From Diospyros lotus (lineage: Eukaryota; Streptophyta; Magnoliopsida; Ericales; Ebenaceae), in NCBI RefSeq assembly GCF_014633365.1, contig NC_068350.1, positions 9,463,922 through 9,527,921 on the forward strand: DNA of 64,000 bases, in the 5' to 3' direction. The position numbers were made by a program, and so were the translations under genes. The notes beneath the pieces were generated by a model, which saw only the letters and a list, made by a program, of their open reading frames with translations, was not told where the DNA came from and did no database searches. Below, in pieces: positions 37,850-49,082 of the stretch (its first letter is position 1; each line of letters begins with the position of its first letter).

Positions 37850-39190
37850 CTAGTAGGTACTCCCATGTGGTATGGTCTGGTTGTAGCTACTACCATTGGA
37901 CCAAGACTTGTGTTAGGGACATTGTTACCTAATAAACCACCCTCCTATCTAGGATGGCCCTTGGCTCTAGGGTCTCTTCAAGTTCATCTTCTATTGCTGG
38001 TAGTGGCCCCTGGTTCAATGGATTTCTTGAGCAAAGGCACATGAAACACTGGGTGCACATTGATCCCATAGGCAACCTTAGCTTGCAAGCTACCTTCCCC
38101 ACTTTAGCTTCAATGACATAGGGCCCAAAGTACTTGGGACTGAGCTTGGATGCAGGTGTTGCAACGAAGGGTTGTTGCAAGAACCTCTTCACTTTAAGGA
38201 ACACCTTGTCCCCTATCTCCAAATCCCAGTCACTTCTCCTCTTGTCAGTTGCCTGCTTCATCCTGTTTTGGGCATTACCTAGCTCCTTCCTTAGGGTGGA
38301 GAGCATGTCCCCCCTCTGTTGTAAGTATTGCTCCATCGCTGCTAAGCTAGAAGAACTGCTAACTATAGCTGTCAGGAGAGGGGGCTTGTACCCAAACACT
38401 GCCTCAAAGGGGCTTCTCTTGATGGCACTATGGAAACAAGAGTTGTACCACCACTGAGCCAGTGGTAGCCACCTATTCCAACTTTTCATCCTAGTAAAAC
38501 ACATGCACCTTAGATAGGCTTCAAGACATTAGTTGACCCTCTTCGTTTGACCATCGGTTTAAGGGTGGTAAGCAGTGGATATTGCAACCCTACTCCCAAC
38601 TTCTTGAACAATTCTTGTCAAAAATTCCTGGTAAAAATTTTGTCCCTGTCAGATACTATTATCTTAGGGACCCCATGTAGCTTTACCACTGAATCCAAGA
38701 ACACCCTAGCCACCTCTTGAGCTGAGAAGGGATGAGTGAGACTGAGGAAATGCCCAAATTTTGTCAGCCTGTCTACCACTACTAAAATCACGTCCTTGCC
38801 TTCAGATTTGGGTAACCCCTCCACAAAATCCATGGAGACCCCTTCCCATGCCTATTCTGGAACCTCTAAAGACTGCAAAATGCCGGGATATGGCACTTGC
38901 TCGTGCTTACATCTCTGGCACATCTCGCACGCCAGAACAAACTCTACCGCATCTCTCTTCTGTTTTGGCCAAAAGAACAACTGCCTAACCTTGTGATAGG
39001 TGGCCCTGATCCCTGAATGACCCCCTAAGGGTGATTAATGTAGGGACTTCAATATCTTCTCTTTCAACCCCTGATCTTCTCCCACAACCAGCCTTCCCTA
39101 AAATTTGATGAGGCCATTGGACATTGAGTATCCTCTCTCCCCTACATTTTGAACTACCAGCTTGGGTAAGAGTTCTTTCACCCACTCATT
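37850..39190 (-). pseudogene. G1 integrase and chromodomain remnant
   Basis: The minus strand encodes the integrase core ([20 protein letters not shown] and [10 protein letters not shown] at 38618-38833) and the carboxyl part (FGYKPP, KLSPKYFGPY at 37929-38504). Behind it, a chromodomain-like stretch with ILDRRVVY, LTQVLVQW and TTWEYL is broken by several stops. Confidence 0.85.
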
Positions 39191-39239
39191 CTGCTCATAA
39201 CTTTGCACCACTTCTTCAATCCATTCTGGTACTAGTGCT

Positions 39240-40610
39240 GTGATGGCGTGGCATTAGCCCTCTCTGTCACTGCCCTCCCTTCTTGATAGGGCATCAGCCA
39301 CTATGTTTTCCTTCCTATTGCGGTAGAGTATGGTATAATCTAGTCCCATGAGCTTAGATACCCCTTTCTTCTGAAGTTGGGACTGTAGTCTTTGTTGGGA
39401 TAAGAATCTGAGGCTCTCGTGATCTGTTTTAATCACAAAGGAGTTACTCTCGAGATAATGCCTCTATTTGTCCACGGCCTTTAACACTGCCAACAACTCC
39501 TCATACACACTCCACCCCAAGTGCTTAGGTCCCAATGCTTGACTGATGTAAGCAATAGGCCTCCCCTCCTACATTAGGACCACCCCTATCCCTTTGTCAC
39601 AAGCACCTGTCTCCACTGTGAATTGTTTTGAAAAGTCTAGTAGGGCTAATACAAGAGCTTGTGTCATAGCCTGCTCGAGTGTCAAGAAGGCTGCTTCAGC
39701 TTGGGGATTCCAATGGAAACCTTCTTTCTTCAATAGGTTCGTTAGAGGCCTGCTAATCACCCCATAATGCCTTATAAATTTCCAGCAATAGCCTGTTAAT
39801 CCCATAAAGCCCGTCAACTCCCTTACAGATAAAGGCCTTGGCCACTCCACCATTGTTGTGACCTTGCTAGGGTCAGTTTTAACTCCCTCCCCTGAGATAA
39901 TATGCCCTAAATATCCCACCTCATTCTTGGTAAAAATACACTTAGATAGCTTGACATACAATTGGCTCGTTCTAAGGACTTTAAATGCTATTTTAAGATG
40001 GGTGATGTGTTGTTCAAGGTTGGATTGTAGATCAGTATATCATCAAAAAAGACTAGGATGAACTTTCGGAGGTAAGGGGCAAAAATCTGGTTCATGAGCA
40101 CTTGAAAGGTGGCAGGAGCATTTGTAAGGCCAAAGGGCATGACTACAAATTCATATAAGCCTAAGTGGGTTCAAAAGGCTATTTTAGAGATGTCTGTGGG
40201 CTTCATCTGGATTTGGTGGTATTCAAATCGAAGGTCTAGCTTGGAGAAAATCTTGGCTCCTGCCAATTCATCCAACAGGTCCTCTATAAGGGGAATAGGG
40301 AATTTGTTCTTGATGGTGTGAGAATTGAGTTGATGGTAGTCAACACAAAATCTCCAAGAGCCATCCTTCTTTTTGACCAACACAGGAGATGCAAAAGAGC
40401 TTTGGCTCAGCTGTATGAATAAAGTGGCCAGCATGTTGGAAATTTGTTTTTCAATCTTAGCTTTTGGGTGGGTGAATAACAGTAGGCCCGAATGTTTACT
40501 GGGATAGTTTGGGGTTTAAGGGGAATGGGATGGTTTAGAGGTCTTTGGGGTGGCAAGGAGTTAAGCTCTTTGAACAAATCCTTATATCTATCCAAAAGTA
40601 AATTCAAGCT
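39240..40610 (-). pseudogene. G1 reverse transcriptase and RNase H remnant
   Basis: On the minus strand: [18 protein letters not shown] and [13 protein letters not shown] (40171-40434), the FFDD catalytic box near 40040, the VGYLGHIISGEGV region (39569-39961), and RNase H with TDHESLRFLSQQ and NIVADALSRR (39254-39436). Stops separate the pieces. Confidence 0.9.
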
Positions 40611-40619
40611 ATCTATGGT

Positions 40620-42300
40620 AGTTGCCTGAGATTAGGTTGAATGGAATCCTCCTTTCTCACACGGTTGAGGCCCCATCTCCTTCTCTGGTTCTTCCCTTTC
40701 CATAGCTTGGATTGAATAGAGCTGTACAATTTGCCACCCCTTTTTCTGCAACTTCTCCCCTTTAATCATCTTGCACTCCCCCTGTTCCAAGCTGCCAGCC
40801 AACGTGATTTTCTTACCCTCCATTTCCACAGTCACCTGTAGCTTGTTGAAGTCAAAGGTGACGGGATTGACCGTCCTCATCCAGTCCACTCCAAGGACAA
40901 TATCTCAGGCCCCCAACTCAAGGATCCTCAAGTCAGCCGTGAACTCATAGCCATGCATCACCCATTTGAAATCAACGCACCTACAATGGTTGTACATCTT
41001 GTGCCCGTTAGCCACGGTCACTGAAAGTGGGTGGTGTGGGTAATGTTGCATTTCAACTCACTAGCAGTAGCTTCATTCAAGAAGCTGTGAGTGCTACCAC
41101 TGTCAATCAACACCATCAGCCCCTTCCTCTCAAATTGTCCCACAACCTTGATAATCTTCCCAGTAGGACCTCCCCTTAGAGCATGAAAGGAGATTTCTCC
41201 CCTTTCTTGTCCTTGATCCTCCTCATACACATCCTCTGTCTCCTTACCTTTTGCTTTTGTTCCCCTTCCCCATTGTGTTCCTCTTCCTTCTCATCTTCTC
41301 CTTCCATATTGAGCAAGTGCCTCTTGCACTGATGGCCAGGGTCGTATTTGTCACCACATTTGAAACATAATCCCAACATTCTCCTCTATTCCATTGTTGA
41401 GGCTCTATTAGCAGGGGCATTAGGATCCCTTTTTTGCTCCCCCCGTGGACATAGCAGGCATCAAAGCCTTAGTGTTGCCCCCTGTTAGGTAGCCAACCAG
41501 TAGTAGGCATCACCCTTGGCATCGACTTGTTCCTCTTGTAAATGACCTCTAGCGTTAATTCCTATAACCTTGCCTTCTCTGCCGCCTCTCTCACTGTGGC
41601 CGGCAACAACATCTTTACCATGGACCTTAACTCGTCCTTTAGGCCACTAATGAAACTAGAGACAAAATATTGATATGTAAGAGTGGGTTGAGCACTCCAC
41701 CTCAATGCCCCCAACTCCTCAAATTTCTCCTGTACTCACTGACCATCCCTTCTTGTTTAAGTTTGTTGAATTCCTCAATGACATCAGCCATGTTCCTTTC
41801 TCCAAATCTAACACACAATTCTTTTGCGAAATCAATCCACCTCGCCCCTAGATCTGGACCATACTTGGTACCAGCAATCGGCCACATAATTAAAATATGT
41901 CGTAGCCAAGGTGATCCTGTAATTCTCCAGTATGTGATAGAATTGAAAATACCTCTCACACCTTCGGATCCACCAACGTGGTTTGGATCCTTCAAACAGA
42001 GGTATCTCTAGCCTCGATAGGGGGCCTCAGCTAGATCTAGGGGAATTCAATTCTCTCACTTGGTCATTCGCCTCCTCGAAGTGTAAATCTCCCACCTTTG
42101 AAGCTCCCTGTGGCCTAGGCAGAATGCCTGGTCCCAACGACCCCGTCTCCGACGCTACTCAAGGAGGGAATTCTGGTGGCAACCAGAATTGCAGGAGCGC
42201 AGATAGCATGTTAATCATGCTGCTAATCCACTAATCCATCGACTCCCTTTGCCTCGCTAGCTCTCTCAGAACTCCATCATGGGAAGTCGCCATATCCTCC
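40620..42300 (-). pseudogene. G1 gag and protease remnant
   Basis: On the minus strand: a gag piece with RFGERNMADVIEEFNKLKQE (41702-41995), a CCHC knuckle CFKCGDKYDPGHQCK (about 41320-41370), and the aspartic protease site VLIDSGSTHSFLN (41018-41230). The gag start region is near 42290 and contains stops. Confidence 0.85.
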
Positions 42301-42340
42301 CGTAGTTCCTCTCGAATTGCTGCAGTTGATTTTCTTAGAT

Positions 42341-42650
42341 TGATGAGCAAGATTGGGATGTACGATATCTACTCCCAATCTTGAGGGGGAGTGTCAACAA
42401 GGGAGCAACCAATCTTGTCCTTATTCTCAGACAAGATCAAACCAACAATGATTGGGATTGATTGGCAGTGATTGATATTGGTTTCCTAAAACCAATGACG
42501 TATCTTCTAGAAGATAGATTGTTGTATATTTTTATGATTTATTGTATCCTAAGTTTCCAAAATCAGATTTGGAAACTTTCTTATTCTATTTCTTAGAATC
42601 TTCATAATTTGGTAGGAAGTCTTGCATATATTTTACCTCACCCTTCAAAG
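42341..42650 (+). mobile_element. Copia fragment X: 3' end of pol plus part of its LTR
   Basis: The plus strand carries a typical Copia terminal stretch (LGMYDIYS-like frame near 42357-42376), a purine tract ttgagggggag and an LTR start TGTCAACAAGG at 42392. The LTR runs without a clear end into fragment Y. No partner LTR was found in the window. Confidence 0.6.
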
Positions 42651-44184
42651 GGAAATAAGATTGATAGCCATTTTTCACGTCTTTCTTGGTAGGTATACAA
42701 GCTAAATAAGTCACTATATGGTCTAAAGCAGTCTCCAAGGGCCTAGTTCAAACGATTTAGTGACACCATTATTCAATTGGGATACAAATAAGGGCAAACA
42801 GACCATACCCTCTTTACAAAAATTAAAGCTGATGGCAGAAAGACAATTCTTATTGTCTATGTGGATGGCAACATCATCACATGAGATAATACATTGGAAA
42901 TTGAACATTTTAAAGGAAAGTTGAGGGTTGCATTTGAAGTAAAAGATTTGGGAGAATTAAAATACTTTTTGGGGATGGAAGTAGCCAGAAGCAAGGAATG
43001 GATTTGCATATCTCAAAAGAAATATACTATTGATCTGTTGAAAGAAATTGGTAAGCTGGGATGCAAATCTACTGGCTGTTGAAAGAAATTGGTAGGTTGG
43101 GATGCAAACCTACTGGTACACCCCTAGAACCTAACTGGAAGAATAAAGAAGACAACAGGTAGGAGTATCAAGTAGACAAAGGGAGATATCAGCGATTGGT
43201 GGATAAGTTAATCTATTTATCACTCACAAGACCTGACATTACATATGTTGTAAGCATAGTAAGTCAGTTCATGGATTCACCTACAAGAAGGCATCTTGAG
43301 GCAGCCTATCATATTCTTAGGTACCTCAAAGGAACACTTGAGAAAGGACTCTTGTTTAAGAAGACTCAAGACAGAGGAATAAGTGCATTTGTGGATTCTA
43401 ATTGGGCTGTGGTTCTATTGAAGACAACAGGTCTACATCTGGTTTTTGTACAAAACTATGAGGAAATTAGGTAACCTAGAAAAGCAAGATGCAATTAGTG
43501 GTGGCAAGAAGCAATGCAAAAGCAGAGTTTAGAGCTATTGCACAAGGGATATGTGAGGTTATTTGGGTAAAGAAAATGATGGAAGACTTGCAACTTTCAG
43601 TATCTTCACCAAAAGTACTTTATTGTAACAGCAAGCTGGCCATTAGTATTGTGAATAATCCGACACAACATGACCAGATGAAACACGTGAGGATTGACCG
43701 ACACTTTGTCAAGCAAGAAATAGAAAGGGGAGATATAAGTCTCACCTATATCCCTACTGAGTTTCAAGAGGAAGACATCCTTATTAAAGCAATGCAGAAG
43801 CAAGGATTTGAATATATTCGAGTCAAGCTAGGAATGGTAAATATCTATTCATTAACTTGAGGGAGAGTGTTGGAAAAGATAAAGGAGAAAATTTAAGCTA
43901 TAACTGAGAGGATAAGAAAAGAAGATGCTAAAGATAAAAATGAAAAAGATAACCAATTGGAAGGATAAGAATATTCCTTAAAATCAGATAAGGAAATCCT
44001 GATTTATATTGATCTTAATCTAAAGTATGATGCTGTAATCTATACTTAAATATTAGGAGTTTAATCTAATTCTAAATTCTAGGAGATTTCTTAGGAAACT
44101 TTGTGTATATATTTACATACCATAGATCAATGAAATTAAAGGAAGTTATTCCATTCATTAAACTTCTAGAAAGTTTACTTTTCA
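42650..44184 (+). mobile_element. Copia fragment Y: reverse transcriptase to 3' LTR
   Basis: On the plus strand: KSLYGL-type reverse transcriptase sequence, the catalytic box changed to YVDG near 42855, FEVKDLGELKYFLGMEVA (42894-43082), RNase H at 43196-43860, a purine tract ttgagggagag and the 3' LTR at 43868-44184 (317 bp). A 41-bp tandem duplication (43035-43075 and 43076-43116, three transitions apart) breaks the frame. The 5' two thirds are missing. Confidence 0.85.
43868..44184 (+). repeat. LTR of Copia fragment Y
   Basis: It begins TGTTGGAAAAG directly after the purine tract and probably ends at ttttca (44184). Copia A integrase sequence resumes beyond it. Confidence 0.6.
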
Positions 44185-45660
44185 ATATATAGTGCAACCG
44201 AAAACATTGGGACAAAAAGAAGTAAGGAGATGGACATGGGGAAATAGATCACGAAGAGTGTTAAAAGGAGTTCTAAATTGTAGGGCTTTAGTGGGAAGAT
44301 GATTAATGAGGTAAAAGGCGATACGAACAACTTCCCCCCAATAGGAATGAGGAACATAGGTAGTGAACATCATAGCTTAGGCCACCTCAAGAAGGTGTTT
44401 GTTATTTCTCTCAGCCGCCCCATTTTGTTGAGGGGTGTATGGACATGAACTTTGATGAAATATGTCATGTACAGAGAGATAATTAGTGAAATCATGGGAA
44501 AAATATTATCAGCCATTATCAATTTGAAGAACATGAATAGGAGTTTGAAACAAATTCAAAATGAGTTTGTGAAACCTTTTGAAAATGCTATTGGCCTCTG
44601 ATTTTTCTCTCATAAGATGGACCCAGCAAACCCTAGTATCATCATCAATAAAGATTATAAACCAACGAGAACTCGAGATATTGGGATGTTTAGCAGGACC
44701 CCAAACATCACTATGAATCAAGTGAAAAGGTTTAGATGGTTTACAGGGCTATATAGAATAATGAAAACAAGGTTGTTTGGCAAGAGTACACTGCTCACAT
44801 TGAAAAGATTGTTCTTTATTAATGAAAATGTGAGGATACAAAGATTTTAGATATAGGAAATTGGAGTATCCTGGGCATTTATGTCACAACAGAACATTAG
44901 CATTAGCTATTATAGTAAGGACATATTTTGACATATAGTAAAGGCTATCTCTCATTTTAGCACTACCAATCATCATCCCCAAAGACTGGTCCTGAAATAT
45001 ACAATAGGATGGGAAAAAAGTTACACTACAATTCATGTCTCTTGTAAGCTTACTAACTGATAGTAAATTACATTGCAATCAGGTACATGTAAACTAGATT
45101 TCGACTTTAGATTTGATAAACACACTGTTCCAAACCCCAAGGCAGGGGAGGTGCCATCAGCCATAGAAATATTAATAGTTGTGCTACAAGGTGTATAATC
45201 CATTATAGAATTAGTCAAACTCGACATATGATCTAATGCACCAGTATCCACCATCCAAACATGTTTAGGAAGCTTTTGTGAGATTAGTGAGTACTGAGGA
45301 ATACCTTGTAGAGCTATTGAAGTTGTTGGCTTAGGAGTAGGAGGACTTGAGGAGTTCGTACCTGTGGTTTGATTTAGCAGCCTGTACAAGGCTTGAACCT
45401 GCTTTGCTGATAGGTTTAGATTTGTGTTATTCCCAGGTTCAGTGGAGACTTTGGTAGCATAGGTTGATCTTGTTGCTTCTTTCTTATTTCGTGGCTTCCA
45501 ATTTGCTGGTTTGCCATGAATCTTCCAACATGTTTCCCTTGTGTGGTATGGTTTGCTACAGTGGTCACACCACTACTTGTCCTTCCCTTGATTTCTTGAA
45601 AAAGTATCCGCCTTTTTGACAGTAGCAAGAGTAGAATTTTGAGGGCCTAAGATCGAGTTT
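44185..45660 (-). pseudogene. Copia A protease and integrase remnant
   Basis: The minus strand shows the protease site WMVDTGALDHM (45033-45389), still with D-T-G, then a GAG-pre-integrase segment (44884-45078), the integrase core HSDVWGPAKHP (44509-44721) and YLINHLPTKAL (44182-44373). Stops lie between them. Confidence 0.85.
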
Positions 45661-45705
45661 GTCTGTTGGGTGAGCATCATGTTACGCCTACTTTCCTCTC
45701 TCCTT

Positions 45706-46059
45706 TGTCATGTACCTAGGAGTATAGGAGGGTCAATGTTGTAATAGGAATATAATAAATGGGATAATCTTGTAATAGGTTTATAATAACTGTTAGGATA
45801 TATTGTTAGCAAGTGGTTAGGCTGTTAGAATGTAATGACGCCTATATAAGGTTGATGTTAGGAGTTTGTTGGCATGCTTGAATTGATAATTGAAATCTCT
45901 TATTTCTCTCTCTTGCATTCTCTCAATCTCCCTCCAATTTCTCTCTAATCTTTCTCTTTCTTTCCCCCTTTGTTTTGTTCTCCCTAACTTCCTCCCATCT
46001 CTTCAAATCTAACTCCCCAATTACCTCATAAACTTGTTATGAACCCTAGGTTCATGACA
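45706..46059 (+). repeat. 5' LTR of the Mei2-carrying element
   Basis: 354 bp, TGTCATG…CATGACA, with a TATA-type element at about 45842-45849 and a CT-rich downstream leader. Confidence 0.93.
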
Positions 46060-47500
46060 ATTGGTATCAAAGAATGTTCCTTGGCTAAATTCCTGCAATT
46101 GGTAGCAGTTGATTCCGACAACTCTCAGCGGAATCGATAGAGCAGAGGCTTCAAGTGGTTCCAGCAAACACAAGGATTCCAACAAGTTCCATTGGTTGCG
46201 GTGTGATAGGCGAGTGCAAGCATCCGAAGAGAATCAAGATCGATTCAAGAATCCAGGTGAATTCCAACCAGTGGTCGGTGATTGGGTGGGAACTCCATTG
46301 GCGATCTTGAATTCACTTTGATCGTGAGTAGATGACGAGAAAAAAGACGCGAGCGAAGCAGAGCCTCAAGCGATTTTCGGCAAGCCAAATCAGCGTTGAT
46401 CGAATGAGGAGCTAATTTCTGTCGCCGATCCAGTTAATAGAAGTCCATAGCTAAACCAGTAACTGGAATTGAACTTGGAAAATTGAAGGTGGAGCAGGTC
46501 AAGCACCTCTAGATTCGATTCTTGAAAGGCGAAGCAGAGCAAAGCAAGTTCGGCTTGAAGCGGAATAACGCTTGCAATTCGCCATCCCAGAATTAGTTTT
46601 GGACAGGGAGCGAATTTAGGAAGTTGAGCTATAAATGACTCTCGGCTGTGAGATACGAGGCGGAATTTGGAGACAGATCTGAACAAATCTCCAGCGACCG
46701 TCCTCCGCTACTCATTCGTCATTCCCAATCACCTCACGGCCGGCAATTCCAGTGGTGTGATTACGATCCATATTGTGGAGGCAGTGAAGGCGACCCCGAT
46801 TTTGGGAGACAGGCTTGATAAAGACGACTGATAGGGAAGTCCAGTTGATCGGAATTTCCAGAAGAACAAGGCCATCCCAACCTTGAAGTTGTTCGTTGGA
46901 GAATTTCGAAGAAGCTGCAGCCGAGGTTGATCACTGAAGGAGGAGTGAGGCAGGCAAAACTTATAGAGCTTGGCGGAATCTTGATTTTGATGTGGTGAAT
47001 TGCGGAATTGATTCTGACACACAAGGAGGAGAGGTCGGCTCAGATCTGAAGGAGAAGTAGGAGGAGTGGCTTCTGGCGAGTTCCGTTGAACATTCTTAGC
47101 CGTCGATCTCTTTGTTGAGGAAAGATAGAAGGTTCGACTGTGAAGGCGGGGCAGCCGTTTGACTCGCTGCTACTTTCCGAGCTGTTGCAGTAGCAGTTGA
47201 GGAAGACAACCTCAAGTCATTATCGGAACTGATCTAGTGGTAATTTAAGAGATTCCGATTAGAAGTCCGACACTGCATACCAGCAAATCAGAGACGAGAA
47301 TTCCACAAGCAGTGAATTGCGTTTGAGGCGATTCTAACTAAGAACCCGATTTGTTCACGGAAGAGTTGGATTAAGGATGTATCAAGCTCCTATGCCTTGG
47401 CCTTTGACTTGTCCTGCTCTTAGAGAATTCTGCCATGACAGATAGCTTGCGTATGAAACAATTGGAGTCTCCTCTGCAGTAGAAGGATGCTGCATTTTCA
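46060..47500 (+). other. Internal leader of the Mei2-carrying element, no coding signal
   Basis: After the primer site this ~1.4-kb stretch is of mixed composition. It has short frames on the minus strand (46390-47024) that show no known domain. It probably acts as leader or packaging sequence, or is itself captured DNA; I cannot assign it. Confidence 0.4.
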
Positions 47501-48064
47501 GTGGGATACAACAGAAAACGTGAAGAGTTTGGGCTGAATCATGAGGCACGGAAACGGACATTAGACCCTTGGGTTAGCAAAATGTGTGAGGAATTTGGCT
47601 GTGTAATACGAGAAGAGCTTCAAGAGTTTGCAAGGATGCTGAGTAAGGAGTATAACTACAAGTTTCCAGCAAATTTCTTCGACAAACCGAGAAGGAATGT
47701 TGCAGATGATCATTCTGAAAATTCTAACCAAAAGAGGATGGATTCCGACAACTATTCAGCAGGAATGAATCCCAGTAAGCTAAAAGAAGAAGATGTTGCT
47801 AATGTGAAGGACAAAAATGTTGAGAGTGAGCTTCAGAAAAATTCCAATGAACGAGACGAAGATGTGGCAGAATTATCGATAGGGGAAGATGGTTTAATTG
47901 TTGGGGAACCTCGATACAATGATAGGAATTACAGCATTGAGGCATCACAACCTGGTTATCATGACTCTATTGAACCTCCTTTCTTATCTTGTCAAAAGCT
48001 TGGTGTGAAAATGGATGGAAGAATAGAACAGAATACAGAAACTCAGTTGCTTCATCGGCCCTAG
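47501..48064 (+). CDS. Uncharacterised 187-residue open frame inside the element
   Basis: An ATG frame of 187 codons. It is hydrophilic and charged, with a short segment FGCVIREELQEFARML and a Glu/Asp/Lys-rich middle. I do not recognise a domain. It overlaps in another frame the beginning of the Mei2-like segment, so it may represent either captured exons with a later frameshift or a gag-like remnant. Whether it is translated is unknown. Confidence 0.4.
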   Translation: MGYNRKREEFGLNHEARKRTLDPWVSKMCEEFGCVIREELQEFARMLSKEYNYKFPANFFDKPRRNVADDHSENSNQKRMDSDNYSAGMNPSKLKEEDVANVKDKNVESELQKNSNERDEDVAELSIGEDGLIVGEPRYNDRNYSIEASQPGYHDSIEPPFLSCQKLGVKMDGRIEQNTETQLLHRP

Positions 48065-48480
48065 AGAAACCGAGGTCAGTGGAATCCCAGATAGTGAAGT
48101 GCTTTAAACTTTCTGATCCAGGTAGCCATCCTATTGGTGTTGCAACATCTCACTATGAGGAAGAGGAACCTTTTGAATCCCTTGAGGGAACTGAGGCAAA
48201 AACTATTGGAAAACCTTCCCCTAATGGCGATGACTTACTGTCGGGGGTGACTGATGGGGTTGACTATGTGCCCCAATCCAAGGCTGGAGATGATACTAAA
48301 GATTTGGATTTTTTTTAGCAATATTGGAGAATTGGACTTGGGAAAAGATAGCTTCCCTTATTATCATTCTGGAGGATCTATTAATTTGATTTATGGAGAA
48401 CATCCTCATGGGGAACAACCATCTCGAACTCTATTCATAAGAAACATAGACAACAATGTTGAGGACTATAAGCTTCGGTC
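48040..48480 (+). pseudogene. Captured fragment of a Mei2-like (AML) RNA-binding protein gene
   Basis: Mei2-like proteins are plant RNA-binding regulators with two amino-proximal RRMs and a carboxyl Mei2-type RRM. Here the plus strand reads SHYEEEEPFESLEGTEAKTI, DDLLSGVTDGVDYV and KAGDDTKDLDFF, then after a one-base shift in a run of eight T (about 48309-48316) SNIGELDLGK, GEHPHGEQPSRTLF and IRNIDNNVEDYKLRS. The last part is the start of the first RRM (RNP2 strand). Homology stops near 48480, before the RNP1 motif. The order matches the acidic linker and RRM1 of that family. No intron-like break is seen across the segment, which suggests capture from spliced RNA. The frameshift and truncation make a functional protein unlikely. 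Confidence 0.85.
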
Positions 48481-48728
48481 TACTATTCAAGCACTCATAT
48501 TTGAATCTGAAGCCACTGAGGTCAATCTGGTTGCCCCTATTGAAGTGCTGGTCCAAGTTATGCCGGTGACAATTCTTGGAATCCTAAGAACAAAGAAGAA
48601 GAAGCCTAGAAGGAGAAAGAGGGAAAAAGAGATTGAACAGAAAATGAAGGTAGGAGTGGGATGAAGAAAGAGCAGCTAAATGATAATAAGTTTCTTGGGG
48701 ACAAGAAACATTTTAAGGCGGAGGGAAT

Positions 48729-49082
48729 TGTCATGTACCTAGGAGTATAGGAGGGTCAATGTTGTAATAGGAATATAATAAAGGGGGTAATCTTGTAATA
48801 GGTTTATAATAACTAGTAGGATATATTGTTAGCAAGTGGTTAGGCTGTTAGAAGACAATGACGCCTATATAAGGCTGTTGTTAGGAGTTTCTTGGCATGC
48901 TTGAATTGATAATTGAAATCTCTTATTTCTCTCTCTTGCATTCTCTCAATCTCTCTCCAATTTCTCTCTAATCTCTCTCTTTCTTTCCCTCTCTGTTTTG
49001 TTCTCCCTAACTTCCTCCCATCTCTTCAAATCTAACTCCCCAATTACCTCCTAAACCTATTATGAACCCTAGGTTCATGACA
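48729..49082 (+). repeat. 3' LTR of the Mei2-carrying element
   Basis: 354 bp, same termini as the 5' LTR, followed by the target duplication tcctt. Confidence 0.93.

Larger units (their letters stand above)
37467..42340 (-). mobile_element. G1, chromodomain Ty3/gypsy retrotransposon, 5' LTR missing
   Basis: The 3' LTR is at about 37467-37767 (tgtcaag to cgtgata on the plus strand, with a tatataagg promoter element on the minus strand). Next to it is a purine tract GGGGAGGGGAG. Reading on the minus strand from the high end come gag, CCHC knuckle, protease, reverse transcriptase, RNase H, integrase and a broken chromodomain, the order of chromoviral Ty3/gypsy elements. Stops and frameshifts are frequent. 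At the high end gag is cut off where plus-strand Copia sequence begins near 42340, so the 5' LTR and primer site are gone. It lies in the presumed RNR1 intron. Confidence 0.88.
45706..49082 (+). mobile_element. Non-autonomous LTR retroelement (TRIM/LARD type) carrying Mei2-like gene sequence
   Basis: Two 354-bp LTRs (45706-46059 and 48729-49082) begin TGTCATG and end CATGACA. The element is flanked by the perfect 5-bp duplication tcctt (45701-45705 and 49083-49087). Directly after the 5' LTR comes ttggtatcaaag, a variant of the initiator-tRNA primer site; before the 3' LTR lies the purine tract aaggcggaggg. The LTRs contain a cctatataagg promoter element. By eye they differ at about 17 of 354 positions. 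The 2.67-kb interior encodes no protease, polymerase or integrase. Its 3' half carries a fragment of a Mei2-like RNA-binding protein. Movement would require enzymes supplied by an autonomous relative. Confidence 0.93.

Noticed and set aside
46390..47024. Minus-strand frames in the Mei2-carrying element
   Set aside because: Antisense to the element's transcription direction, no known domain, and mutually overlapping.
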